Assembly (NCBI GenBank): GCA_016794785.1
Contig: JAEUHC010000013.1
Location: forward strand, 496,001-560,000
Direction: 5' to 3'
Origin: Opitutaceae bacterium
GTDB lineage: Bacteria > Verrucomicrobiota > Verrucomicrobiia > Opitutales > Opitutaceae
Length of the DNA: 64,000 nt
In this document: one piece after another, positions 31,194 through 40,201 of the stretch
How the letters are laid out: every line of letters begins with the position of its first letter
How positions within the stretch are numbered: the stretch's first letter is position 1
Position numbers and translations under genes: made by a program
Notes under the pieces: generated by a model
The model's input: only the letters and a program-made list of their open reading frames with translations
Database searches by the model: none
What the model was told of the DNA's origin: nothing

Positions 31194-32416
31194 AGCAGGA
31201 AGGGCTTCCGGTCTTCGCGGAATTTTTCCTCCGCGGTGCGCCACGCCGCGACGATCGCGGCGGCGGGCTGCGCGGCCTCGAGGGCGTGGCGCACGGCGTC
31301 GGTGCCGTTGACCTTGTCGAAGAGCTCGAACTTTTTCCCCGCCGCCACCGCCTCGGCGAACACATCGCGGCCCGTCACCGCGCGGATCGCGTCGAGCGCG
31401 TGGAAATTGATCGCCGTCAGCGGCGCGCGCGCCGGATCGGTGAAGTGAAGCTGCACGCCGCCAAGGATCTCGCCGGCGTAGGTGGCGTAGTAGGGTTTGT
31501 AGGTGAGCGGGCGGAAGACGACGCCGGGGAGGCCGCGGGCGTTGAGGTTCGCCGCGAACGCATGCGGATCGAGCTTCGGCAGGCCGATGACTTGGAAGGG
31601 CAGGGTGTAGCCCACGCCCACGCTGACGTTGCTCAGTTCGCCAACCATGCCGGTCGCGACTTGGAAGAGCGGCGAGTCGCCGTGCGGGATATGCGGAGAC
31701 GCCGGCACCCAGGGCAGACCGGTGTCGGCCCACACCATGCCGCGCCGCCAGCCGCGCAGCGGCACGACGGTGAGTTTGCACGGCTGCTTGATCCAGCCGC
31801 GCGCGTTGATCATGCGGGCGAGCTCGCCGCAGGTCAGGCCGTAGACGTAGGGGATGTCCCATTGGCTGACGAAGGAGCGAAACTTCTCCTCGACGAGCGC
31901 GCCCTCGATGCGCTCCCCGCCGAGCGGGTTGGGCCGGTCGAGCACGACAAACTCCACGCCCGCCTCGCCGCACGCCTCCATCGCGAGGCCCATCGTGCTG
32001 ACGAACGTGTAGGAGCGGCTGCCCGTGTCCTGCAGATCATAGACGAGCGCGTCGAGGCCCTCGAGCATGCGCGGCGTGGGCTTGCGCGTGGCGCCGTAGA
32101 GCGAATGCACCGGCAGGCCCGTGCGGGCATCGGTGCGACTCTCGATTTTGTCGCCGGCGGGCACGTCACCGTAGATGCCGTGCTCGGGGCCGAAGAGCGC
32201 GACGAGCTTCACGCCCGGCGCGCGCCGGAGGACGTCGATGGTGGACTCGAGGCGCGCATTGACGCCGGAGGGATTGGTGATGAGGCCGACGCGCTTGCCG
32301 GCCAGCACCTTGAAGCCCTCGGCGGCGAGCACCTCGTTGCCGAGTTGCACCGACGCCGCCGGAGCGGACACCGCCAGGATCACGAAAGCGATGAGAGCGA
32401 GCAGGCGAAGGGTCAT
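31187..32416 (-). CDS. namZ: Secreted DUF1343 exo-beta-N-acetylmuramidase (NamZ-like, GH171)
   Basis: A 409-residue protein with signal peptide (about 1-22, 'LLALIAFVILAVSAPAASV'). Conserved family motifs: 'GLITNPSGVN', 'FGPEHGIYGD' with the proposed catalytic Glu, 'VYDLQDTGSRSYTF', 'VLDRPNPLGG', and a C-terminal 'HFTDPARAPLTAINFHAL'. DUF1343 members such as B. subtilis YbbC (NamZ) release MurNAc from the non-reducing end of peptidoglycan fragments. ATG 32416 was chosen because the signal peptide starts there. The 3' end overlaps the permease gene by seven bases. It is divergent from the amidase gene (86-base gap). Confidence 0.9.
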   Translation of the reverse strand: MTLRLLALIAFVILAVSAPAASVQLGNEVLAAEGFKVLAGKRVGLITNPSGVNARLESTIDVLRRAPGVKLVALFGPEHGIYGDVPAGDKIESRTDARTGLPVHSLYGATRKPTPRMLEGLDALVYDLQDTGSRSYTFVSTMGLAMEACGEAGVEFVVLDRPNPLGGERIEGALVEEKFRSFVSQWDIPYVYGLTCGELARMINARGWIKQPCKLTVVPLRGWRRGMVWADTGLPWVPASPHIPHGDSPLFQVATGMVGELSNVSVGVGYTLPFQVIGLPKLDPHAFAANLNARGLPGVVFRPLTYKPYYATYAGEILGGVQLHFTDPARAPLTAINFHALDAIRAVTGRDVFAEAVAAGKKFELFDKVNGTDAVRHALEAAQPAAAIVAAWRTAEEKFREDRKPFLLY

Positions 32417-32502
32417 CGGGGGACGCTGGCAGAGGCCGGCCCGGGCGCAAACGCGATTGAGCCGCGCGCCGCAATGCGCTCCGCTCCCGCTTGCACCCCG
32501 CC

Positions 32503-33549
32503 ATGAGAAATTTCCCCCGCTGGTTTCGCCCACTCATCCTCTCGCTCGCCGCCGTCGCGATCCTCGCGGCCGCGGGCTGCCACCTCGCGCGCCCGCGAAC
32601 CTTTCTCCCGCGCAAGGGCGACGAGATCGTGGTGGCCGGGCAGTTATTTCACACCGGCACGCGCGTCGTCACCTGGATGGATCCGCAGGGCTACGACGGC
32701 TACCGCGTCGAGCGCCGCTTCAGCCCCGAGGCCGAGAGCAGCTGGGAAAAATCCAAGGAAGCGGTCAAAGACCTCCGTAACCCCGCGCGCTACAACCTTC
32801 GCCGCGACGGCCTTTCACCCGAGGAGATCGAGCGCGTGCGCGGCGGGGGCTGGGACCTCCCGCTGCTCCAGCGCACGGTCGATCAGTTTGTGCTGCACTA
32901 CGACGTCGCGGGCATCAGCAAGCAGTGCTTTAAAATCCTGCACGACCTGCGTGGGCTAAGCGTGCACTTCATGTTGGATATCGACGGCACGATCTACCAG
33001 ACGGTCGATCTCAAGGAGCGCGCGTTTCACGCGACGACCTCCAACACCCGCTCCATCGGCATCGAGATCGCCAACATGGGCGCCTATCCGCCGGGCGCGC
33101 ACAAGGCTCTCGACGAATGGTATCCCCGCGACGCGCAGGGCCCGTTCATCAAGGTGCCGGAGCGCTTCGGCGATCCGATGATCTTGACCAAGGACTTCGT
33201 GGGCCGCCCCGCCCGGCCCGAGCTGGTGCGCGGCAACGTGCAGGGCACCGAACTCCTGCAATACGATCTCACGCCGCAGCAATACGCCGCGCTCACCAAG
33301 CTCACCGCCGCGCTCTGCAAAGTGTTTCCGCAGATGGCGTGCGACTACCCGCGCGACGCCGAGGGCAAGCTCGTCACAAAAAAGCTGCCCGACGAGGAGC
33401 TGAAGAAATTCCAAGGTGTGCTCGGCCACTACCACGTGCAGACCAACAAGACCGACCCCGGTCCCGCCCTCGACTGGGACCGCGTAATCGGCGGCGCGCG
33501 TCGGCTGCTGGGGCTGGGCGAGGTGAAGCCGAGCGTGGGGGGACGCTGA
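32503..33549 (+). CDS. Lipoprotein N-acetylmuramoyl-L-alanine amidase (Amidase_2)
   Basis: A 348-residue protein. A lipoprotein signal 'LAAVAILAAAGC' ends at Cys of about position 26. The amidase_2/AmpD-type zinc fold follows: first His in 'FVLHYDVAG', then 'VHFMLDIDGTIYQTVDL', 'FHATTSNTRSIGIEIANMG' with the catalytic Glu, and 'GHYHVQTNKTDPGPALDW' with the final His and the DPG motif. It would cut the amide bond between MurNAc and the stem peptide in the periplasm or at the outer membrane. Together with NamZ, AmpG and NagZ it completes a murein salvage set. Confidence 0.92.
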   Translation: MRNFPRWFRPLILSLAAVAILAAAGCHLARPRTFLPRKGDEIVVAGQLFHTGTRVVTWMDPQGYDGYRVERRFSPEAESSWEKSKEAVKDLRNPARYNLRRDGLSPEEIERVRGGGWDLPLLQRTVDQFVLHYDVAGISKQCFKILHDLRGLSVHFMLDIDGTIYQTVDLKERAFHATTSNTRSIGIEIANMGAYPPGAHKALDEWYPRDAQGPFIKVPERFGDPMILTKDFVGRPARPELVRGNVQGTELLQYDLTPQQYAALTKLTAALCKVFPQMACDYPRDAEGKLVTKKLPDEELKKFQGVLGHYHVQTNKTDPGPALDWDRVIGGARRLLGLGEVKPSVGGR

Positions 33550-33882
33550 AGGGGCGTTGAAATGCCTGCGGCAGGAGGCGCGCTTGCGCGCGATGGGATG
33601 TGTCGTCGCCGCGCGAACCGACGGCGAAATCGCCCGCAAGCGGGCTCCGACCTTTCAGGGCCGGGCGTCCTTCAAAATCTTCTCCGCGCATCGCCGTTTC
33701 CTACTACCGCGCGCGGCGTCGTTGTCCTACATTGGCCACGCCGCGTCGCCGCGTGATCCGCAGGCCCAGGCCGCGGTGAATCAGATCGAGGACAACGAGT
33801 GGGCGCATCGTCCGTTTGCGATTCTCCCGGTTACAAATCAGCCCTCGAATTCCGCGATTCCTTGGCGTAGGAAAATCGCACC
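33550..33882. repeat. Gene-free interval with REP-like palindromes
   Basis: 333 bases with no credible gene. Its first part (about 33556-33670) is packed with short palindromes: CTGCGGCAG, GCGCGCTTGCGCGC, and CGCCCGCAAGCGGGC. This looks like a composite REP-type element of the amidase 3' side. The rest (33671-33882) shows nothing I can name apart from being upstream of the HEAT-repeat gene. Confidence 0.55.
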
Positions 33883-35616
33883 ATGTGGGGTCGCGTCCTT
33901 GTTTCACTGACCGTCAGCCTTTCGGCCGGGATGCACGTCGGAAAAAGTGCGGATCGCCAGCCAGCGCTCGATGATCTAATCGACCGGATTTCTCAACGAA
34001 CCGCCAGCACCGGTGGCGGCATCAATGCGGGTGAATCGGATATCGCCAAAAGAATTCAAGCCTTCGGCGCTCAGGCGGCCCCACGCTTGATTGCCCTGCT
34101 CGACAGCGATAACGCCTCAGTCAGGGAACTTGCCGGCTACGTGCTGCGAGACTTGCCGGGACTTTCCGAGTCGCATCTCGACGCGCTAATCGCCGCCTGC
34201 GAACGCGGCGATGGCTGGATCCCGCCGGCGATTGCCCGGATTGGGACGCCCCGCGCGATCGCGTTTTTGGTCGGAGAACTCAAGCGCACGCCACGGACAC
34301 ATAATCAACTTACGTGGGCTCTCAAGCTGGCGGGGGAAAAGGCCGCGCGCCCACTGGCCGCGATCTTTGACGCACCCGAACTCGTCACGGACGATCTGCT
34401 CACCGCCGTTCGCTATGTATTCTACGATATGGGTTCCGCGGCTGCAGTGTCCGTGCCACACTTAGTCGAGAGCGCGATGAACCCCTCGTTACCGATGGGC
34501 AATCGAAAGGCGGCGGTCCGCGCACTCGGCGCACTCGGGCTCGCAGCGGCCTCCGAGGTTCCGCGACTACAGGCCCTCGCGCATCGCGAGCCGGATCATT
34601 TCGCCGAACCCGTGGATCAGGCGATCGTCGAGATTGGCTCGCCTGAGGCCGCGGCGATCCTCGCCGCGCAATTGCGCCGCGCCCCCTCCGACCTTCTCCT
34701 GCTCCGCGTGGCCCGCTTGCGCGAAAACGGTCGTGCTGCCACCTCGGTTGTGGCGCAGCTCCTGAACCACGAGAACTGGGATGTCCGGGTCGCGGCCGCG
34801 CGGACGCTCGGTTACATTGGCGCGACTGATGCAGTCGATGTCCTGCGGGAAGCCCTTTCGGATGCTAGCGATTGGCGCATCGTCTATTCCGCTGCCGAAT
34901 CGCTCGGTCGCCTCAAAGCCACAAACGCAGTGGCGGATCTCGAAGCCATCGCCCAACGACATTGGTTTGATGTTGTCAGGTCGGCAGCGTCGAAGGCAGT
35001 GCGCGTGATTCAAGGAGCGGAGACTTACCAGTCCAGATGGCCAGCCGCCAATTTTGGGATCGAGTTTTTCGACTACACTCACGTGCGGTCTGGCGTCCCA
35101 GTGCTCGATCCCGCCACGCTGCGTTTTCGAGCCGAGCTCGAGCCTTTGACCGAATCCGAGCGACGGGGGCTAGCCGTCTCCGGGATAGCGGGCTCAAACG
35201 TGGCTCCGAGTTCGTGGCTGCGGCTTGGTCCGCACGGCCATCTGCTCGGCACAGACGGCGGAGAATGGGGCGGGGAATTGGTGTTTCGTGATGCCGCTGG
35301 CGCGACACACACGCTTCTTCACGCGAACACCCAAGGTATCGTCCGGATGCCATTCGGCATCGTGGCGGTGACTGGTGTCGCACACCTGATGATCAACCAC
35401 GGATTCCTCTACGCGGTGGATTTCGAACCGGGCCGGACGCCCACTGCACGACGGTGGAAATCCCTGCCGGGCGCGCCGCGGCGCGTGGGCGTGCTTGAAA
35501 ACGGAAATCTCTTCGTGGCCTGCGTCGGTGGCGACATCGTCGTGACCCCAAGCGGAGAGATGCTCGCGGCTGACGCCAAGCATACGGCTCCGCCAGCCCA
35601 ATCCGACGGCCGTTAG
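33883..35616 (+). CDS. HEAT-repeat (PBS-lyase type) protein
   Basis: A 577-residue protein. After a weakly hydrophobic start, residues about 50-370 hold HEAT-like alpha repeats, clearest in 'WDVRVAAARTLGYIGATDAVDVLREAL' and 'WRIVYSAAESLGRLKATNAVADLEAI' (each shown in part). The C-terminal 200 residues are beta-rich ('SWLRLGPHGHLLGTDGGEWGGELVF', 'PRRVGVLENGNLFVACVGGDIV'), suggesting a propeller-like or lectin-like domain. HEAT repeats are scaffolds; no enzyme motif was seen. It stands alone, with lower GC than the genes on both sides. Function unknown. Confidence 0.75.
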   Translation: MWGRVLVSLTVSLSAGMHVGKSADRQPALDDLIDRISQRTASTGGGINAGESDIAKRIQAFGAQAAPRLIALLDSDNASVRELAGYVLRDLPGLSESHLDALIAACERGDGWIPPAIARIGTPRAIAFLVGELKRTPRTHNQLTWALKLAGEKAARPLAAIFDAPELVTDDLLTAVRYVFYDMGSAAAVSVPHLVESAMNPSLPMGNRKAAVRALGALGLAAASEVPRLQALAHREPDHFAEPVDQAIVEIGSPEAAAILAAQLRRAPSDLLLLRVARLRENGRAATSVVAQLLNHENWDVRVAAARTLGYIGATDAVDVLREALSDASDWRIVYSAAESLGRLKATNAVADLEAIAQRHWFDVVRSAASKAVRVIQGAETYQSRWPAANFGIEFFDYTHVRSGVPVLDPATLRFRAELEPLTESERRGLAVSGIAGSNVAPSSWLRLGPHGHLLGTDGGEWGGELVFRDAAGATHTLLHANTQGIVRMPFGIVAVTGVAHLMINHGFLYAVDFEPGRTPTARRWKSLPGAPRRVGVLENGNLFVACVGGDIVVTPSGEMLAADAKHTAPPAQSDGR

Positions 35617-35633
35617 ATGCCCGCGTTTCTGAT

Positions 35634-35665
35634 AACAAAAAGCGCCAGAACATCGTTCTGGCGCT
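35634..35665 (-). terminator. Rho-independent terminator for gnd
   Basis: Perfect 11-base arms (35641-35651 and 35655-35665) with a three-base loop. On the minus strand this is followed by TTTTTGTT. It lies about 115 bases past the gnd stop; the HEAT-repeat gene ends just before it on the other strand, so it may also block read-through from that side. Confidence 0.75.
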
Positions 35666-35731
35666 GTGATCGAATCTGTTGGCGCGGCGCTCACATCGCA
35701 AGCTGCGACCGCGTCGGCCTCGGCGCGTCCC

Positions 35732-35762
35732 CGCCTTCGTCCCGCAATGCGGGACGAAGGCG
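35732..35762. repeat. Perfect 15-base inverted repeat downstream of gnd
   Basis: Arms 35732-35746 and 35748-35762 with a single-base centre, between the gnd stop and its terminator. There is no T-run, so it is not itself an intrinsic terminator. Possibly a REP-like element or mRNA 3' stabiliser. Confidence 0.6.
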
Positions 35763-35779
35763 AGGCGATTGACCGGCGA

Positions 35780-37285
35780 TCACTTGATCTCCAGCTGCGG
35801 GCGGCCCTTCTCGGGCCAGTCGATGTGGTAGAACTGGCCGCGGGGCTTGTCCGTGCGCTCGTAGGTGTGCGCGCCGAAGAAGTCGCGCTGGCCCTGCAGC
35901 AGGTTGGCCGGCAGCCGCGCGGAGCGGTAGCTGTCGTAGTAGGACAGCGCCGAGCTGAACGTCGGGATCGGCACGCCGCACTCGCTGGCGAGGGCGACGA
36001 CCTTGCGCCAGTTCTCCTGCGCCTTCTGCACCGTCTTGTTGAAATAGGGATCGAGGAGCAGGTTCGCGAGGTTGGGATTCCGCGCATAGGCCTCGGTGAT
36101 CTTTTGGAGAAACACCGCGCGGATGATGCAGCCGCCCCGCCAGATTTGCGCGATCTCGCCGAAGTTGAGCGTCCACTTGTATTCCTTCTGCGCCTCGCGC
36201 ATGAGCTGGAAGCCCTGCGCATAGGAGCAAATCTTGGAGCAGTAGAGGGCGTCGTGGATCGCGGTGACGAGGGCCTTTTTGGAACCGCGATATTTGCGCT
36301 TCGGGCCCTTCAAAATCTTCGAGGCGGCGACGCGCTCTTCCTTGATGGCGCTGATGCAGCGGGCAAAGACGGACTCAGCGATCGTCGGCGCGGGCACGCC
36401 CATGTCGAGCGCGTTGACCGAGGTCCACTTGCCGGTGCCTTTCTGGCCGGCGGTGTCGAGGACGATGTCCACGAAGGGCTTCTTCGTCATCGGGTCCTTC
36501 TGCTTCAGGATGTCGGCCGTGATCTCGATGAGGAAGGAGCCGAGCATGCCGGAATTCCACTCGGAGAAGATGGCGCCCATTTCCGCGGGCTTCATGCCGG
36601 CGAGACCCTTCATCAAGGCGTAGGCCTCGCAGATCATCTGCATGTCGCCGTATTCGATCCCGTTGTGGACCATCTTCACGTAGTGGCCCGCGCCGTTTTC
36701 GCCGATGTAGGTGGCGCACGGGACACCGCCGACGATGGGCTTGCCAGGGGCGGCGCCGGTGAGGGGCTGGCCGGTCTTGGCGTCGACCTTGGCGGCGACG
36801 GCATTCCAGATCGGGGCGAGTTCCTTGTAGGCGGCGGGATCGCCGCCGGGCATGAGGGCGGGACCGAAGCGCGCGCCTTCCTCGCCGCCGGACACGCCGG
36901 AGCCGATGAAGCGGAGGCCTTTTTCGCGGAGCGCTTTTTCGCGACGGATGGTGTCGGTCCAGAGGGCGTTGCCGCCGTCGATCACGATGTCATTCTTGTC
37001 GAGCAGCGGCACGAGGCTGTCGATGACGGCATCGGTGGCCTTGCCGGCCTGCACGAGGATGATCATCTTGCGCGGCTTCGCGAGCGAGGCGACGAACTCC
37101 TGGAGCGTCTTCGCGCCGACGAGACCGCCGGGGGTGTTCGGATTTTCGGCGACGAACTTGTCGGTCTTCTCCGTCGTGCGGTTGTAAACCGAGATGCGGA
37201 AGCCGTGATCGGCGATGTTGAGGGCGAGATTCTGACCCATGACGGCGAGGCCGATGAGTCCGATGTCGGAATGCGTTTTAGCCAT
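35780..37285 (-). CDS. gnd: 6-phosphogluconate dehydrogenase, decarboxylating
   Basis: A 501-residue enzyme (long form), oxidising 6-phosphogluconate to ribulose-5-phosphate with NADP in the pentose phosphate pathway. N-terminal Rossmann '[21 protein letters not shown]' (split here: GxAxMGxNL), then '[10 protein letters not shown]', '[16 protein letters not shown]', '[21 protein letters not shown]', '[21 protein letters not shown]' with the catalytic Lys, and the all-helical C-domain with '[12 protein letters not shown]' and '[14 protein letters not shown]'. ATG 37285 was chosen because the Rossmann fold starts eight residues later. Monocistronic, followed by a terminator at 35634-35665. Confidence 0.96.
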   Translation of the reverse strand: MAKTHSDIGLIGLAVMGQNLALNIADHGFRISVYNRTTEKTDKFVAENPNTPGGLVGAKTLQEFVASLAKPRKMIILVQAGKATDAVIDSLVPLLDKNDIVIDGGNALWTDTIRREKALREKGLRFIGSGVSGGEEGARFGPALMPGGDPAAYKELAPIWNAVAAKVDAKTGQPLTGAAPGKPIVGGVPCATYIGENGAGHYVKMVHNGIEYGDMQMICEAYALMKGLAGMKPAEMGAIFSEWNSGMLGSFLIEITADILKQKDPMTKKPFVDIVLDTAGQKGTGKWTSVNALDMGVPAPTIAESVFARCISAIKEERVAASKILKGPKRKYRGSKKALVTAIHDALYCSKICSYAQGFQLMREAQKEYKWTLNFGEIAQIWRGGCIIRAVFLQKITEAYARNPNLANLLLDPYFNKTVQKAQENWRKVVALASECGVPIPTFSSALSYYDSYRSARLPANLLQGQRDFFGAHTYERTDKPRGQFYHIDWPEKGRPQLEIK

Positions 37286-37386
37286 GGCGAGTAAGAGGGT
37301 GGGGAGGAGTAGCCTAACGGGGGTGAAAACCAAACCCTTTCTCGGCGCGCGTCATAAAAACCGCGCAGCGCCCGCCGGACAGGCCG

Positions 37387-37671
37387 TCACTTGCGGGGCT
37401 TGCTGGGGAGAAACTCCGCCAGCCAGGCCACGAAGGGCGTGGCCCATTCGGGCTCGTTGCGTTCGTAGATCCAGTTGAAGCCCACAAAGGTGAGCGCGAT
37501 GAGCAGCAGGAAGCCGAGGATATAGCCGCTGAACTTGGCGAGGGTGCGGAGGATCAGCACGAGCGCGATGAGGGCGAGGAGCCCAACGCCGATCTTGATC
37601 CAGAGGTCGAGGGGGACCTCGCGCAGGCGGTCGAGGACCCCGGGCTCGGCGGCGGCAACGATGAAAGGCAT
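37387..37671 (-). CDS. Small membrane protein, unknown function
   Basis: A 94-residue protein with two closely spaced hydrophobic helices (about 26-43, 'IKIGVGLLALIALVLIL', and 48-67, 'SGYILGFLLLIALTFVGFNW'). They are flanked by charged ends and a C-terminal 'FLPSKPRK'. I do not recognise a family. ATG 37671 was chosen because the preceding in-frame sequence is low-complexity Arg/Ser. It lies in the same orientation as, and 106 bases after, the bactofilin-like/RDD gene and could belong to that operon. Confidence 0.6.
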   Translation of the reverse strand: MPFIVAAAEPGVLDRLREVPLDLWIKIGVGLLALIALVLILRTLAKFSGYILGFLLLIALTFVGFNWIYERNEPEWATPFVAWLAEFLPSKPRK

Positions 37672-37777
37672 GGGGCGAACGCTGGCGAGCGGGCGGGCGG
37701 GTTTCGAGCCAGAATCCGGGCAAGGGCCCGTTTGGCTTGCCCGCCCCGCCGACGCGCCCGGCCGGTGCCGGTGGCCC

Positions 37778-39589
37778 TTACACCAGCGACGTGCCCTTCG
37801 GCACGCGCACGACGATCGTGCCGGCGATCTTGTCGTGCCACGATTGCTGCTCGTCGTCGAAGGCGATCCAGATGAAGCCGAGGCCGGCCACCACAAGCGA
37901 GAGGAAGCAACCAAGCGCCCGCACCGTGGCCGTCGGCCAGTCGAGATCGCGGCCGTCGCGGCGCACGACCTTCAGGCCGCAGATGATGCCGCCGATGGTC
38001 GTCCCGCGGGCCTTCCACAGCGCCGCGCCGTAAATCGCGAGCACGATCAGAAACCCGCCCGGGCCGTCGTGGAAATGCAGGACGCGCGGCATGAGGCTCG
38101 AGAGGAAACCCATAATCACGCCCACTAACACACCATCCAGCGCCAGCGCACCGAGGCGGATCGGCAGGCCGGCGCGCGGCAGCGCCGTCTCGTCGATCGC
38201 GGGGCGTGCCGGCGGCGGGGGCGGGACCGAAGCCGGCCCGGCCGACCGCGCCGCATAGGCGGGCAGCGGAGGCACGATGCCCGCCATCGCGGGCGCGGGC
38301 CCCGTCTCGGGCGGGGCCGGCGGAACTTCGACGGGAGGCGGCGCGGTGAAACTCAAGGGGGCCACCGCGCCCAGCGCAGCGGCCGGCGCCGCCGGGGCGG
38401 GCGGCATCGTAGGCGGCACGGGCGCGGCCGGGGCGGCGGGCGGACGCTTGTTGCGCTGCATCGCCTCCACGATCGTGAGCACAACGATGCCGAGGCCGAG
38501 CCAGCTCACGAGTTTGTAGGCCGTGAAGCCGACGAAAGGGATGGTGTAAACGAGCATCAGCACGAGCCCGCCGACCAGCACGGCAAACGCAGGGCTGCCC
38601 AGTGGGCCGTCGCCAAAGAATTTCGTGAAGCGCCGGCCGAGCCACGCAATCAGCACCACCTTGCCGAAGAGACCGGCGAAAAACAGCGCCGCCGCCAGGA
38701 AAGGCACCACTAGCGCGCCGACGATCGTGAGCGCCAGGATCACCACGGCGACCGGCGAGAGCAGCACGGTGAGCACCGCCGAGAGGATCGACATGGCCGG
38801 CCGCCGCTCGAAGGTCTCCGTGCATTGCGTCACGCCGCGCGAGAACAGCAGCGCCAGCAGCACGTAGAAACCGAGGAAACCAAACGCGATCGCCCACGCC
38901 CAGCCGAGATTCCGGCCAAAGGCCAGCGGCCGTCCCCAGATCGCGCATTCGCTGATCCAGGCGACGAGCCACTCGAAGTCGCCGAGACCCGGCACCGTGA
39001 TGTGCGTGACCTGCCCGTGCACAATCGCCGCCGGGTCGCGGATGAGCTGGCCGCCGATCACCACGACATCGCGCTCGATCACCGCCTTGGGCCCGAGGGT
39101 CAGGCTGCCCGCGATGACAACCGCTTGGCCGCCGACCGGCCCATCAATCACCGAGGCACCGCCGAACACGCTCACCACATCCCGCCCGGCCTGGCCGCGC
39201 ATCTCCATGCGGCCAAACACCGCCACCGCATCGCCGTCGACCTGGCCCTCGGAGGCGACCACCAGCCGGCCGCCCACCGCGACCGCGTCGCCCTTCACCA
39301 CGCCGTTGACCTCGACGGCGCCGAAGATCGCGACCGCGTCGCGCATGGAGGCACCGGCCGGCACCATCTGATTGCCAAACGGCGGCCGGTCGGGGCGATT
39401 CGCCGAGCGCACGCGCGGCTGCTTCTTCGTGGATTGGGATTTCTCCGGGGCAGCCTGGGCGGGAGCCGTTTCATCGAGGCGGCGCAACGGCGGTTCGGCC
39501 GGAGCCGCCGGTTGCTGCGCGAAAGCCGCGAACCCGCCGGCCAGCAGCACGGCGATCAGGCGGAGTTTATGGGGGAAAAGGAAATTCAT
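37778..39589 (-). CDS. Bactofilin-like beta-helix / membrane / RDD fusion protein
   Basis: A 603-residue protein with four parts. There is a signal peptide (about 1-24). A beta-helical section (about 75-195) consists of short repeats such as 'GVVKGDAVAVGGRLVV', 'GQVDGDAVAVFGRMEM' and 'VGGQAVVIAGSLTL', like bactofilin/polymer-forming domains. Five or so membrane helices follow (about 205-375), then a Pro/Ala-rich linker (about 380-465) and a C-terminal RDD domain (about 475-600; 'LGALALDGVLVGVIMG', 'GTTIGGIICGLKVVRRDG', 'HDKIAGTIVV'). Third gene after an ECF sigma factor and a putative anti-sigma gene, 30 bases downstream of the latter. A role in envelope stress sensing or assembly is inferred. 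Confidence 0.8.
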   Translation of the reverse strand: MNFLFPHKLRLIAVLLAGGFAAFAQQPAAPAEPPLRRLDETAPAQAAPEKSQSTKKQPRVRSANRPDRPPFGNQMVPAGASMRDAVAIFGAVEVNGVVKGDAVAVGGRLVVASEGQVDGDAVAVFGRMEMRGQAGRDVVSVFGGASVIDGPVGGQAVVIAGSLTLGPKAVIERDVVVIGGQLIRDPAAIVHGQVTHITVPGLGDFEWLVAWISECAIWGRPLAFGRNLGWAWAIAFGFLGFYVLLALLFSRGVTQCTETFERRPAMSILSAVLTVLLSPVAVVILALTIVGALVVPFLAAALFFAGLFGKVVLIAWLGRRFTKFFGDGPLGSPAFAVLVGGLVLMLVYTIPFVGFTAYKLVSWLGLGIVVLTIVEAMQRNKRPPAAPAAPVPPTMPPAPAAPAAALGAVAPLSFTAPPPVEVPPAPPETGPAPAMAGIVPPLPAYAARSAGPASVPPPPPARPAIDETALPRAGLPIRLGALALDGVLVGVIMGFLSSLMPRVLHFHDGPGGFLIVLAIYGAALWKARGTTIGGIICGLKVVRRDGRDLDWPTATVRALGCFLSLVVAGLGFIWIAFDDEQQSWHDKIAGTIVVRVPKGTSLV

Positions 39590-39619
39590 GGGCGAAAAGC
39601 GGGAAGAGGGGAAAGGGAT

Positions 39620-40072
39620 TCAGCGGCCGGAGGCCTGCAGGTTGCGCCACACGGCAGCGCCAAGTCCGACGACCGCGGCATAAGCCGCCGCGCAAAACGC
39701 GAGGCCGCCATAGAGCCACAGGGGCGGCAGGCTGCGGACGACGGTCTCGCACACCCCGGCGATGCTGCGGCCCACGGCGAGGCCGCCCTCGATCCACGTG
39801 AGCGGTCCGGCCAGCGTGCCGGCGGCGGGCGCGGGGATGGCCCCGCCGAGCGAGAGGACGGCATAGACGGCGAGCGCGGAGAGAGCGAGAAAGCCCGCCT
39901 GCACGGGCAGTGGCCAGTGCGTGAAGCTCCGGCGCCACCACGGCAGCGCGGCGCGGCGCGCGATCTCAGCGCGCACGCGGTGCTCGAGCGAGAAGGGCGC
40001 GCGGCGCGGCGGCAGCGCGCGCAGGGTGCGGTCGATGTCCTGCGCAAGTTTCTCGTGGGATTCGGGTGTCAT
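39620..40072 (-). CDS. Putative anti-sigma factor-like membrane protein
   Basis: A 150-residue protein. A charged N-terminal cytosolic part ('SHEKLAQDIDRTLRALPPRR', 'LEHRVRAEIARRAALP') is followed by two membrane helices (about 56-76 and 112-138). It lies directly downstream of an ECF sigma factor gene, where anti-sigma factors usually sit, and shares the size and one-side layout of such proteins. It has no recognisable zinc-binding H-x3-C-x2-C motif. ATG 40072 was preferred; a Met seven codons upstream lies within the repeat at 40089. Functional call rests on position. Confidence 0.55.
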   Translation of the reverse strand: MTPESHEKLAQDIDRTLRALPPRRAPFSLEHRVRAEIARRAALPWWRRSFTHWPLPVQAGFLALSALAVYAVLSLGGAIPAPAAGTLAGPLTWIEGGLAVGRSIAGVCETVVRSLPPLWLYGGLAFCAAAYAAVVGLGAAVWRNLQASGR

Positions 40073-40088
40073 GGCGATTTTCCCTGCT

Positions 40089-40182
40089 GTCATTCTGAGC
40101 GGAGCGAAGAATCCAGCAGGAGCTGCGAAGCCCCCATGCGATGCGAGTGTCCAAGTGGATTCTTCGCTGCGCTCAGAATGAC
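40089..40182. repeat. Widespread-type inverted repeat (GAATGAC / GTCATTC ends)
   Basis: Arms 40089-40115 and 40156-40182 are inverted copies of 27 bases differing at one position, with a 40-base middle. The same core (CATTCTGAGCG...GAAGAATCC) is familiar as a dispersed intergenic palindrome in many bacterial genomes. It sits between the sigma factor and anti-sigma-like genes and could attenuate the downstream gene. Confidence 0.8.
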
Positions 40183-40201
40183 AAACCTAGGGATGTTCAT
40201 G

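Noticed and set aside
33557..33910. Possible 117-residue gene between the amidase and HEAT-repeat genes
   Set aside because: Its sequence is built from the REP-like palindromes, with no membrane, signal or domain features, and it overlaps the next gene's start.
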